The notes beneath the pieces were generated by a model that ran no database searches, had not been told where the DNA came from, and saw nothing but the letters and a program-made list of their open reading frames with translations. This document shows, piece by piece, positions 53,481 through 64,000 of a DNA stretch of 64,000 bases. Positions within the stretch are counted from its first letter, which is position 1, and the number at the start of each line of letters is the position of its first letter. The position numbers and the translations under genes were made by a program. Source of the stretch: Leptasterias polaris (taxonomy: Eukaryota > Echinodermata > Asteroidea > Forcipulatida > Asteriidae); NCBI GenBank assembly GCA_037783415.1, contig JAZGTN010000064.1:1537001-1601000 (forward strand), written 5' to 3'.

Positions 53481-54383
53481 TTGGGGAGTCTGTATGTAAA
53501 AAAAAATACCGACCATCCCCCATGATCACAATTGGTTGATTATCTGTTGATGATCAGGATGATTTTCTAAACAAAACTAGAAAAACCTTGATTATAAATT
53601 GTTTTTATTAAGCTAGTGCTTCTCACTTTTAACTTTATTGTCTTCAGTTAATACCCTTAATTACATTTAAGTCTTTGACGAGACAGGTCAAATAAGCCTG
53701 GCTCTTTACTGACCCAAGACTTCTCCAAGCAAGATTCTAGCAAGCAAGATAGGAAATCATGAAATGGTTACAAACTCCATTATTCTACACTTCTTTCTAT
53801 AGCCTACCATGATCGAAACATGATCCATTCTGTACGACCGAAACAATGAGTTTTGTTCGTATCCCATCCGCCAACATGGCCTACTTACTTGGTGCATAGA
53901 GCAAGGACAGACCTGCTCTATGCTATGGTGCAGTACTTTTTAGTCTTCGGTCCTTCGATGGTCTGGTCAATATTTATTCTCAACACTACAGTTTAAAACG
54001 TTGTTTATTATTGTATTGTTAATGTTAACTTTGAAACAATGCCTCAAAAAGAAGCATGGCAGGCAGCTAAATACTTACCTACGATCCCCATCAAACCGGC
54101 ATTAGATGGTTTACCTGTCAGTTTCAATGTCAACTCAAAACCGCATTCTGCTGTATGTATGTTATCAGCTGTTTTGCTGCACAAAACAATAATACTACTG
54201 TACTGTGTGTAAACGCGCCGCTGTCTTCGCAGATTTAGTAGGCAATGGTTATCAAGGCGAGCGCCCCCTATAGACCGTGCAAGTCTCGCGCGTATTCGAA
54301 AATTATTTTTGGGGTCCACTCTGATTCCCCTCCCATTGATCTCCCCACGTCGTATGTAGGGACCTACCACCGGCGGCGGAACC

Positions 54384-54612
54384 GGGGGGCAAGGGGGGCA
54401 AGGGGGGCAAGGGGGGCAAGGGGGGCAAGGGGGGCAAGGGGGGCAAGGGGGCAAGGGGGGCAAGGGGGGCAAGGGGGGCAAGGGGGGCAAGGGGGGCAAG
54501 GGGGGCAAGGGGGGCAAGGGGGGCAAGGGGGGCAAGGGGGGCAAGGGGGGCAAGGGGGGCAAGGGGGGCAAGGGGGGCAAGGGGGGCAAGGGGGGCAAGG
54601 GGGGCAAGGGGG
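54384..54612. repeat. 9-bp GGGGGGCAA array, about 25 units
   Basis: G6 tracts separated by CAA, one unit one G shorter near 54447. It sits in a repeat with GGCGGCGGAACC on the left and CCCCCCACTTTTGAAAAGG on the right. The Pro/Gly frames on both strands are artefacts of the 9-bp period. Confidence 0.97.
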
Positions 54613-55800
54613 ACAGTTTCCCCCCACTTTTGAAAAGGTAGTCATTTTTTCCCCCACTTTATATCGAGCTATTGAAACCAAATTAGGGTTCACTGCCCAG
54701 TAAACACAAAACGTTTTAAAAACGTTTTGAATTGGGTTTAATTAGGTTTGGTTTTTTGAAACGTTTTAAAAACGTTTTTAAAACGTCACAGTTTAAAGCA
54801 GATTTAAAGAAAAAAATCATTGTTCTATCAAAACGTTATAAAAACGTTAAAATAACGTTGCAAAATACTCATAAACAAACACACACAATTGAAACGAAAT
54901 CATAACGTTTATAGAACGTTATATCACAACCTATTTTAAACCATTATATTATGGACACAATTTTCGTTTTTAGGAAACGTTTTAAAAACAGTTTTAAAAC
55001 GTTTTTAAAATGTCTCAGTTTAAAAGCATGTTCTTTTTAAATAATTGTTATGTCATTATAAACTTGAACGTTAAAATAACGTCAAAAGACAATACTATAA
55101 TTAACAAACACATCACAGGACCCCACAAACCGGATGTGTACTGTGTGTGTTTATTAGTTGAAAATTGTTATCTGTATTAACAGTTTTATAATAGCATTTA
55201 AATCACATAATTAACTGTATCATTATTGAATCTCATTGAAATGTGTATCATAAAGTTATTTACACGAACAGAGTCGCCAGCCCCATGTACAATGTACATT
55301 ACATGTACATTGTACACTGTATATGCACTACCTTCCAAGATATCACAACAGCGTCTTTCATCATCCTTGGGGCCAGGTCACAGGTCATGCTAACAGTGCG
55401 CACTGACTGACTGTAGAACCTCTATGCAAGTACTGTACATGTGGGTCAGGTCAAAAGGGTCGAATTACAGGTGAATCGACTATGTAGCAATTTGAATCAA
55501 ACGGTTAGTGATCTCTACCAGTGAAGGATAATCCACTTGGCAATTGTACATGTAGGCCTACTGCTGCATGAACAGTTTCAAGTGTATTTCAAAGCTTTGA
55601 AAGTAAATCATGTACTGGACATTGTTGTAATTGTATACTGGAGATACATCAGTTTTCCCTCCTCTATGAATGATATGGAATGATCTACGGCATGAGAAAG
55701 TTATTGTTTGCTGGTCGTTTTTAACACTTGCAATTTGCATTCAACATGCATCCATCTACTTTACCCGTCCCGTGCTGGCTGGCTGGCTGGCTGGCTGATA

Positions 55801-57976
55801 ATGGCGGACCGGAGGAGGTTGGCTTGGTCATTGGTAATGGTAAGTAGACCAAACTATATTCAGTAACAATAACATGTACTTTAACAGAATATTGTCAATG
55901 TTCCATATTTTCTCTTGCTCACAAAATATAACACAATGTGACATCCACTCCATGGATCACAGAGGCAATACTTTAATAAATAATTACTAACATTATGAAC
56001 TCTGACCACATTGTTTAACTATTTGCACTGTTTTTAACAATATTTGGTTTAAATTTTGAAGGCAAGTTTAGTACAATTAGTATTGCTAGCACATATGTTT
56101 TCTTTTCTTTTTTTGTTGAGGATATCGATAGTGACGCTGATGGGGAATCAGAAGGTGATTATGGATAAGGACAAACAATATCAATATCACATGCATACTT
56201 GTTTCCCTCCAAATTCATGGAAGTTTTAATTATCAGTGGTCTGGTAGATACATGATGGCCTAGTTCTGATAATGCAATTTGAGACGCATGTCACATTGAC
56301 ACACATGATTAGGGCATACACAGGAGACGAGAAGACTCCCCCCAAAAATAGCAAATTGCCCCTACACACCCTCTATTATCTTAAATATTTTCCATTGCTC
56401 AGATTGTTGGTTTCATTATATGTAATGTGTTTTTTGTTTTTGTATTTATTCAGTGCCAACAACTAACACAGAAGCCGAACTGTAGTCCAAGAAAGCTATT
56501 GCAATCGCAACAGAAATCGCGACCCAGTAGGCCTATGTGGCTGATGTACCAAATCAACTTGCCAACTGCCCCATCACCAGCGAGGAAGACGCTGACAGTA
56601 AGTTCCATTATCCATGCAATCACATACGTGCCTCAATCAGGAGACATACCCGATTTATATAAAGTATTAGTAACCTTTATGTTTGTATAAGCCTTTTTTG
56701 ATCATGTACGATTAACGGACGGGAGTAATGAAACCAGGCCTCAACAATTAAGAAATGAAGAGGGCACTGCAATTTAAGGCAATTTGAAAGGGGCACCAAT
56801 TAACTTTCTAGAAAGCAATTAGGTGCTTTTGAATGGAGTAAAAACAAGCCAGAAATTGAGGGCTAGGCAATTAGGTGGGACATGGAAGTCATTTGCCTTT
56901 AGTTAATTTGAGCCTGAAGTCATTTGCCTTTAGTTAATTTGAGCCCTGAATGACGTCCAGTAAATGCAATAATTTTGTTTTATACACAACAATAATTGTA
57001 TTTTCTGTGTATTATACAACCCTTGTTTTACACTCAGTTGCTTCCACCTCATCATCACGCTCATTTGAACGGCAATATTTCTCCGCCTCCACCACGTCAT
57101 CAAGTACTCAGCTAAGACGTGCCCACTCAGGAACCACGCCATCACCATCCAGGCCAGAACACTGACAGTAAGTGTCCTTCTATCCATGCAATCAGGGGAC
57201 ATTATTACCTGTACTTTAATCAAATAACCCAATTGTTATAAGCCTTTTTTATTCTTTATGTTTCAAGACTGGAATGATGACACCCAGTGAATGCAATAAT
57301 TTCATTTTTATACACAATACATTGTATAGTTGCCTTTTCAGTCTATTATTATAGCCCTCCTCTACCGGGGTCATTTTCGGGGAACATGCAACACAACGCC
57401 CTATCCCTCCGCCACCTCTCACAAGATTTCTCTTCCAATACATATGATTTCGGTACCAGTGGATAAGTTATGATAATCTTCTTTCTATTTCATACCAAAA
57501 TGAGTACCGAACATGCCTAATATGACGTTCATAATATGATCGCCCCATGCCAAAGCTAGCTGTATAAATACAACATAAAGGACAATTTATGGATTATAAA
57601 TTGAACTTTGAAGAAGGAAGGCACATTCATGTTCATAATTGTAATAAATCCTTAACCATGACTGTTAAGAAATGTAAAAAGCCTGAATAGATTAAATACT
57701 TTGATTTTCTTTATTTCGGAATAACAACAACTTTTAACGATATGGTCAAGTTCTGAATATTGATACTCGCTATAGTGAGCTGCTTCACCTGAGAAGACTG
57801 AAATGGGTGAAAGGTGTCCCCCAAAAATTGATTGATAAATTAACAGTATATTTTATTTACTTTCTTTTGGCCACACCTTAACCTATGTTAATAATGAATG
57901 GATCATTTTACAGGAAGTTGAAGAAAACGATGGCGGAGATGTCGGTAGTGCACCAGATGTCGAAGAAGATGATTAA
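55801..57976 (+). pseudogene. Exon-like fragments inside the AACGTT element
   Basis: Visible pieces: 55801-55839 (MADRRRLAWSLVM, GTAAGT donor); 56121-56168 after TTGTTGAG (acidic DIDSDADGESEGDYG, stop); 56455-56599 and 57036-57169, two similar exon-like blocks both ending near CTGACAGTAAGT and followed by TCCATGCAATCA; and 57916-57976 after TTTACAG (EVEENDGGDVGSAPDVEEDD, stop). The duplicated blocks differ by an indel that shifts the frame at the second donor. It may be the acidic, Ser-rich part of a former element-encoded protein. I recognise no family. Confidence 0.3.
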
Positions 57977-58218
57977 AACCCGTTTAAATTAACAAGCACA
58001 ATCCTTTTAGTTTCAAAAGTCGATCATTCCAATTATTCCATTCGTGTATAGTGCAACAACACTTTTGTGTTGTGCCATTTGACTGGCATGCTGGTTTTTC
58101 TAGCGGCGTGGTTTATCTCAAATAACAACGCTTTGCTATTGCCACAGTGCTCAATGTATGGGGAGTTGACATTCAACAACTCCCCCACACCTTTAGTACA
58201 GCAGCAAAGCGTTGTTAA

Positions 58219-58571
58219 AGGGACACGTTGCCTTGGATCGGGCGAGTTGGTCTAATAAAAAGCGTTTGTAACCGTTTGTTATAAAATGCATATGGTTAGA
58301 AAGATGTTTAAAAAGTAGAATACAATGATCCACACAAATATGCCACGAAATTGCGTGGTTTTCCTTTTACATCGTAAACTAACACGGTCGGATGGCCGAC
58401 CGTGTTAGTTCGCAAAGTAAAAGGAAAACCACGCAATTTCGAGGCATATTTGTGTGGATCATTATATTCTACTTTTTAAACGTTTTTCTAACCATATGCA
58501 TTTTATAACAAACGGTTACAAACGCTTTTTATAGACCAACTCGTCCAATTAATCTAAGGCAACGTGTCCCT
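58219..58571. mobile_element. 353-bp palindromic MITE with TTAA target site
   Basis: Begins AGGGACACGTTGCCTTGGAT; the right half is the near-complete complement, with the centre near 58394 (CGGTCGGATGGCCGACCG). TTAA flanks both ends (58215-58218, 58572-58575), as in piggyBac or Kolobok insertions. Non-coding. I remember very similar sequence as a common repeat in echinoderm DNA and transcripts; a library search would confirm. Confidence 0.9.
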
Positions 58572-58909
58572 TTAACTTATAAGAAACCACACTGCTATGG
58601 AAACCAGCACACCGATCAAACAGCACCATGCGGATAATGTGTTTACACGATCGCACCCGCAATGTGCATTTTTTTAATGCTCGCTGTTTACATTGATTTT
58701 TGAAACTAAAAGGAACTTAATTGTCATTTAGTTTTATCACAATTGCCATAAGTATACACAATAAACTTGTCTTGTCCTTACTGCACAAACCGCCGCCACT
58801 GGGCTATAAACGTGCACACACTCATGCATGCATGCAAGCTCCTACTTAAAATTCATTTTTGTCAAGGAGTCACTTTAAATTATAGGCGTCAGGGGCTGTT
58901 TAAACTTGT

Positions 58910-59098
58910 GGCGGGAGTGAGTTCAAGATTGGTATTGTTTTGGATACAAGGAGTACCCCATTTGAGGTCCTGTAGCATTTCAGTTACACTACTGGTCTTA
59001 CGGTAATCGCTTTTCACAAATCTGGCTGCTCTCCATTGAACTTTTTCAAGGTTGTCTATTTGTATCATTTGGTGGGAAAATAAATGAATAGCATGCAC
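58910..59098 (-). pseudogene. Non-LTR reverse transcriptase C-terminal fragment
   Basis: The minus-strand frame reads LEKVQWRAARFVKSDYRKTS then SVTEMLQDLKWGTP. This is the 'VQRRAARFV..DY...SSV..ML..L.W' block near the end of CR1/L2-type reverse transcriptases. Isolated, truncated on both sides. Confidence 0.75.
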
Positions 59099-59705
59099 AA
59101 ATTCAGTCTTGTGAAGTGATTATTTACTCTGTCTTGAGTAATGTAACGATTTGTCAACATTTTAAAACACAAAGTTCCCAATTTAAAAAAAAGCTACATC
59201 AAAACCTTAGTTAAACATAAAAACGAGTAAACAGTGAAAGTCTTTCAAGCAAAGACCAATAAGTTATTTTCACGTCACTAAGAGGTTTTTAACAGGTTGT
59301 GAGTAACGTATAAAAAACCCTTTTTAAACGTTTATAATATGATTTTAAAACGTTTTTGAAACATCTTACAAGACTAAAAAAAATAAACATAGTTATTTTC
59401 ACGTTATATTCACGTTTTTAAAACGTTACATGGAAACGTTACTAGAACGTATGAAAAACCCCATTTAAACGTGTTAAAAATGTTTTTAAAACGTATTCGA
59501 AACATCATACAAGATTAAAGAAATTAAACATAGTTATTTTCACGTTATATTCACGTTTTTAAAACGTTACATGGAAACGTTTTTAAAACCCATAAAAAAC
59601 TCCACAGAAATACGTTTTTAAAACGTAATATTGAAACGTTTTTTTGACCAAATGCAAACGTTTTTTTAACGTTTAAAAAACGTTAATTGGCTAGCTGGGT
59701 GACAA

Positions 59706-62700
59706 CCCCGTTTGTAATATTATCACTTTACATTTTCTCAATGATCTTATTCATATAGGCCTAACAAAAAACAGCAATCAAACGCCAAACCTAGGCGAGT
59801 TGCCATCCCCGGACAATAGATTAGTAATGGCCCACGATGCACATTTCACCAGTCCTGCAGTGCTGCTGGTCGAGTGTACTGCATGGCCGGGCCGTAACCA
59901 GCACACACGAGACTTGTAGCGATCGGGTGTAAAAATCATAGGCTGACTTTATAGCGGGCTGGGTCCGGAATCCCGGCTGCGCCACAACGTGTCCGTGCGT
60001 TATTCCCACTACTAGAAGCAGTGTCCAAATACGGGCAATGCATCTTTAACTTCCAATACCGAGGGGACTTAATACCACCTAGTTACCATAAAAGCATGTT
60101 ATATTAGTTTTACTATGCCTCGTAATTATTCAATAAAAACGACAACGTAGCTTCAGCTAAAAACGTTTTAAAAACTCATCCACTTGACTTTAGTAACGGC
60201 ATATTATGATACTGCTCGACATGTTTTACAATCACATAAAGATTTGTAGAAGAATAATTTATAGGCCAACACCGGCAACGGCGCACCCAAGGGGTGGGGT
60301 GAGGGGCTTGAGCGGGCTTGAGGGTGTCCCCCCCCCCAAAAAAAAAAAAAACCGAGGGAGGAAGGGGAAGGAAAGAAAAGAAGAAAAAAACGGGGGAGGA
60401 AGGGGGAAGGAAAGAAATTAAAGAAAATTGGGGGAGGGGAGGAAGGAGGAAGAAAAAAAAGAGCCGAGGGAGAAAAGTCGCAAATGTGAGTGTAGCTTTA
60501 GGTTTTTATTTCCGGTAGCAGTATTTTATTTTCTTCCTTTTGCCATTCGCAATTTTTCCCCCTGCCAAATTACTCTTTTATACGGGAGATTCGATAACAC
60601 GAGGTGCGAGGTGCGAGGTGCGAGGTGCGAGGTGACAGATATTGAACACCATACATTTTATGATAACTCACTTGTAATAATTGTTTAAATTTGCAACAAT
60701 AACATATTAAGCATTTGAAACCAACGGGCTAATTTGTCCAGGATAAAACATATCTCACGTCGTTCCGGCATTCAATGGTTTTCCCCCTTATGGATTGCCT
60801 GTAGTGCTACACTTGAATTTAAGAACCGGATAGTAATGTTTTTTACCCGCGATGTTTTTTTATGAATATGCATGAAACCAGATACCGACCAGATCCAAAA
60901 TGAATATCATCAAGCGTTGCTTCTTTTCCACATTTTTCATATTAGTCGGCTATGTTCAGGGATTAAAAAGGGTCTGCAATCATACCCTTTCCAAATTACA
61001 CACCACATTTATGCCCTGGTTAAACTGCTTAATTTCATTTTTTAACAGTAATCTGGTAGGGGCCTATATTTCGCAAAACAAATGTTTATCTGTAGGATAT
61101 GGGTTTGCCGCCCACTTATTGATGGAATTTGCCGCACATAGGTAGCACCGCCCATAATGTTCTTATCAACAACGTCCGCAGTATTATTATTTAAAACAAA
61201 AACTTTTGCTGACAATGTACCTTGTACACAATATTCTGGGACTCCATGCGGGCATTATCAGCCTAACCCAGATGAGTGGCAATAAGTTCTAACAAGAGGG
61301 AGGAGCATCAATGAAAAATATTAAATAAAATTAAAAGATTTATATGGACCAGAAGTGCTTAAAAAGTATGTCTATTTTTCTAATTTTATGCATAAAGAGG
61401 CTTAATTTTTCACCCCCAAAACGCCAAACGCTCAGAGTAAGGCCGGCCCCTGGACCCCACCCAATACATTGGTTTGAGCCCCCCCCCCCCCCCCCCCCCC
61501 TTAAACATAATCCTGGGTGCGCCGTTGAACACCGGCCCAAGTATTTGCTTAAACTTGAACTTTTTAGTTAAAGCATCTCAATTAAACCAACCTATTTCCG
61601 ATAATTCAGCAAAGAAGATTTCTTGAGCGGCCGTTTTGAAAAATGCTTGTCTGCAAGTGCACATGCTCATAAAGACACCTTTCTAGGAGGTACAGACGAG
61701 ACGGGATGCGTCTTTATGAACATGCGCATCGATCGCCACGTTATCCGATTAGCTTAGCGGCTGAATGACGTAGACACGATCTGCATTAAACGAACTAACA
61801 AAACACGTCTTGATGGCCAATTGGCAAATCACAGAATGGTGGTAGTTGTTCATTGTATAAGGTATAGTAATTTTGTCTAACGATCGTTCCCGAAAAACGC
61901 CATCTTTACGGGCAAATTGCATTTCGGCTTACAGCTGCGTCAATCTCTCCCACTGTTAACCCAGCCGAGTTGAATTTGGTTCAGTAATACACTTTTTAGA
62001 TCGCTGGAAGTAAAATTAACTCCAAAGATCATATGATTTATCTGCGTTAAAAAAAATTGTTCAGATAAATCACGTGAACTTAGTTTTTTGAAAATGTTCG
62101 ATAACGGCCAAATTTGACGGATTCTTTTAGGGATTGGTCTACTCTACTCCTGGAAGACCTCCAGAGTTTATGTGTGGGTCTATGTTTGTACCCCAAAATA
62201 GCCCAACATAGCCGGTGTGTGCCTACATACCTATGTTGTGCAAATGGAAATATAAAAAAATACATGGGGAAAAAAGTCCCCCCCCCCCCCACTTTTAAAA
62301 GTGTTCCGCCACCGCTGGGACCTAACGACTTATTAAAGAACATTCAAAGTAAAAAATATATATATAAAATACCTCCTGTCACCCAAGTTATGAGATTATT
62401 TGATTTCACTTAGCCTGTCAATTTTTCTAATAGAAAGCGTTTATTAGGGATTTCGTCAATAGTCCAGTCAAATAGTGCTTGACCAACATAAGTCCACCCC
62501 TAATTGCAAAATAATTTTTTCTCTGCAATGAAATGTTTTCACTGCTCTAGTCTGACTTTTAGTATGGTGCTCAGGGGACATTTCTGAAATGCATAGAAGT
62601 GAAAAGGATTCTTTTGCAATTCCTAATGGTGTGTTAAAGGTACAGTACACGTTTGGTACACATCTTGAAAATGGCATTGAATGTGTGTCAGACAGCATTT

Positions 62701-62930
62701 AACCGTATATCTATGTGGATAATACTCATTAATAGCCTAGCTAGTTTGAGTGTTATCATCCAAGACAACATATCAATTCAGGAAAGGGTGAATGATAAAC
62801 AATGTATATATGTGTGTTGTGTTGTGTTGTCATTTAGCCTTCGACAAAGACTCTGCTAGGGTCGAAAGTCAGGCCACTAACTAATTTTTGAAAAACAATA
62901 TTTGACAATAATTTTGTTATAGGCCAATTA
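59706..62930. other. Repeat-rich region without recognised genes
   Basis: 60265-60345 (plus) and 61425-61545 (minus) share AACGGCGCACCCA next to C/G homopolymers, an inverted pair of one repeat. Further content: a 7-bp GAGGTGC array at 60600-60634, purine-rich GGAAGG/GAAAAAA sequence at 60345-60470, a 22-C run at 61479-61500 and a 13-C run at 62278-62290. No coding exon supported. Confidence 0.55.
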
Positions 62931-62939
62931 TTGTTGCGG

Positions 62940-63180
62940 TGTCGTGGCTGAGCGGGAGCACCGGTGTTTCTGATCAGCAGAGTGTGGGTTTGAGTCCCGG
63001 TAGTAGCACCTGTGTTCTTGAGAACGATTCCTTATTATTTTATTTATGACGAAAAAATGTTGTCCTTCGGATGAGACATTGAGACAATTGGTTTAATAAT
63101 AATAATGGCTTCTTATATAGCGCTCATATCCGTCACTCAGTGACGCTCAAGGCGCTTCAACAGTCAATATTTTCCTGCAA
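62940..63180 (+). mobile_element. tRNA-derived SINE with LINE-like tail
   Basis: Head: GTGGCTGAGCGGGAGCACCG (A-box) and GTGGGTTTGAGTCCCGG (B-box). The body has TTGTCCTTCGGATGAGACAT; the tail has TAATAATAATGGCTTCTTAT, ATAGCGC and AAGGCGCTTCAA. The tail resembles the 3' end of the non-LTR fragment at 14950-15345, suggesting the SINE borrows that machinery. Confidence 0.7.
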
Positions 63181-64000
63181 GGTATATATGTGGAGCTACT
63201 TTTTTGAATTTTGAGGCCTATTTCTTTACATAGCACCATGTAATGGTTTACAATGGTTTGCACGTAAAGAACCCAGAACACAATGTGAAAGAGTATAATA
63301 AGGGGGTAACCCCCGAACCCCGGTGTTTCTGGTTCACATGTACATAGCAAGCATCGTACCTTTGTTTACAGGTTTCCTCAGGCTTGCGAGCTTTATAAGT
63401 TCACTTATGAGGCATTTTGGGGTTCATTTCTAGACTAATAATATACTAAAAAGCACTGCTCTACACGGTATAGGTGATGGCCACAGATGAGGCAAGCCAA
63501 ACTGCCTGAGTACTATATTGAGGTGTTCATTTGCAAACATTAAAAGAAAACAAATAAGAAGTAGAAGAAAACGGTTCCATTTATACATTTATGTTTTTTT
63601 TCTAGGCTATTTTTTGTACATGCCATAATAACCTTAATTGGCTAGCCTGAGATGAGACATGCAAATTAATTGTGAAAATGTTCTTACTTGAATAGAGTAT
63701 AGCCTACACTTGCGTACAAAGATTATTTAAAAAAAAACTAATTGAAAATATTTTCGTTATAACCAAACTACAAATCACCTGTTCTTGATAAAAATATCAA
63801 ACCCTTTCCGCAAAATAACAGGATAGGATACGCCCTCTGTAGGTCGTTCATTCTATAGGCCGTAGGCCCTACATCGCATCTGAAAATTTTCTCCTTCTCC
63901 GTCTGCTGGTGCACGAGGATGGTGAACGACAGCGTAATCATTCACAGATGCACCAGTGTGCTGTCCACACTATGGGCAGATAGTGCCGTCGAGTGCCGAT
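63181..64000. other. Right edge of window
   Basis: AT-rich with a repeated-looking stretch to 63360. No coding exon supported. Confidence 0.4.

Larger units (their letters stand above)
51489..54200. other. Region upstream of the first coding exon
   Basis: No coding exon with good splice sites. Contains a tRNA-like SINE and a foldback-like stretch listed separately. A promoter or 5' non-coding exon of the host gene may lie here but I cannot place it. Confidence 0.4.
54695..59705. mobile_element. Putative 5-kb element with AACGTT-rich ends
   Basis: Left end CACTGCCCAGTAAACACAAA followed to about 55085 by repeated AAACGTTTTAAAAACGTT. The right part, 59270-59705, has the same AACGTTTT repeats and ends GTTAATTGGCTAGCTGGGTG, partly complementary to the left end. 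The interior has exon-like fragments but no recognised transposase. The right boundary and superfamily are uncertain; the two ends could also belong to separate insertions. Confidence 0.5.

Noticed and set aside
54044..54703. Proline-rich and Gly/Gln-rich proteins up to 187 codons
   Set aside because: Produced by the 9-bp GGGGGGCAA array on both strands; no flanking coding signal.
60206..60688. Lys/Glu/Gly-rich plus frames
   Set aside because: Translations of purine-rich low-complexity sequence after a C homopolymer.

Overview
The window is eukaryotic: coding sequence is scattered in short exons with GT/AG borders, separated by long AT-rich introns packed with transposons, SINEs and minisatellites. 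No prokaryotic operon, rRNA or CRISPR array is visible. The repeat content (a 353-bp TTAA-flanked palindrome of a type I remember from echinoderm sequences, many ACATGT runs, a DIRS retroelement) suggests a marine deuterostome, most likely an echinoderm. That placement rests on memory, not on a search.

The minus strand carries one large host gene. I could chain 19 coding exons from 51477 (start ATG) down to 1013, with every splice phase agreeing. Together they give 1139 codons with no stop, and the gene runs off the left edge. The product has a Ser-rich N-terminus, a long helical middle (about residues 255-642), a Ser/Thr/acidic linker (about 643-1030) and a second ordered block (about 1035-1139). 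I could not name the family. The first coding exon is separated from the second by a 25.6-kb intron.

That intron holds most of the mobile DNA: two unrelated-sequence but same-architecture hairpin-ended elements (30.7-31.9 kb and 37.9-39.7 kb), a non-autonomous hAT element with an 8-bp target duplication (35.6-36.9 kb), one of two 540-bp inverted-repeat elements (39.9-40.4 kb; the other is at 55-594), back-to-back tRNA-like SINE heads (29.4-29.5 kb), and an apparently intact 4.7-kb DIRS-type tyrosine-recombinase retrotransposon (46539-51246) with gag, RT/RNase H and recombinase reading frames. Its right end lies only 25 bp from the host splice donor.

The smaller introns also carry repeats: a 41-bp minisatellite touching an exon acceptor (3.34-3.84 kb), a TA-flanked mariner-like MITE (5.1-6.6 kb), a small CAGG-ended MITE (9.1-9.6 kb), a non-LTR 3' fragment (15 kb), a foldback (19.1-21.4 kb) and a 1.35-kb 21-bp array (22.1-23.4 kb).

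Right of 51.5 kb I see no convincing host gene. There is a foldback-like stretch (52.7-53.5 kb), a 9-bp G-rich array with strong quadruplex potential (54.4 kb), and a roughly 5-kb element bounded by AACGTT-rich ends (54.7-59.7 kb) that contains exon-like fragments, the palindromic MITE and a reverse-transcriptase remnant. Beyond that are homopolymer-bearing repeats and a tRNA-derived SINE at 62.9-63.2 kb.
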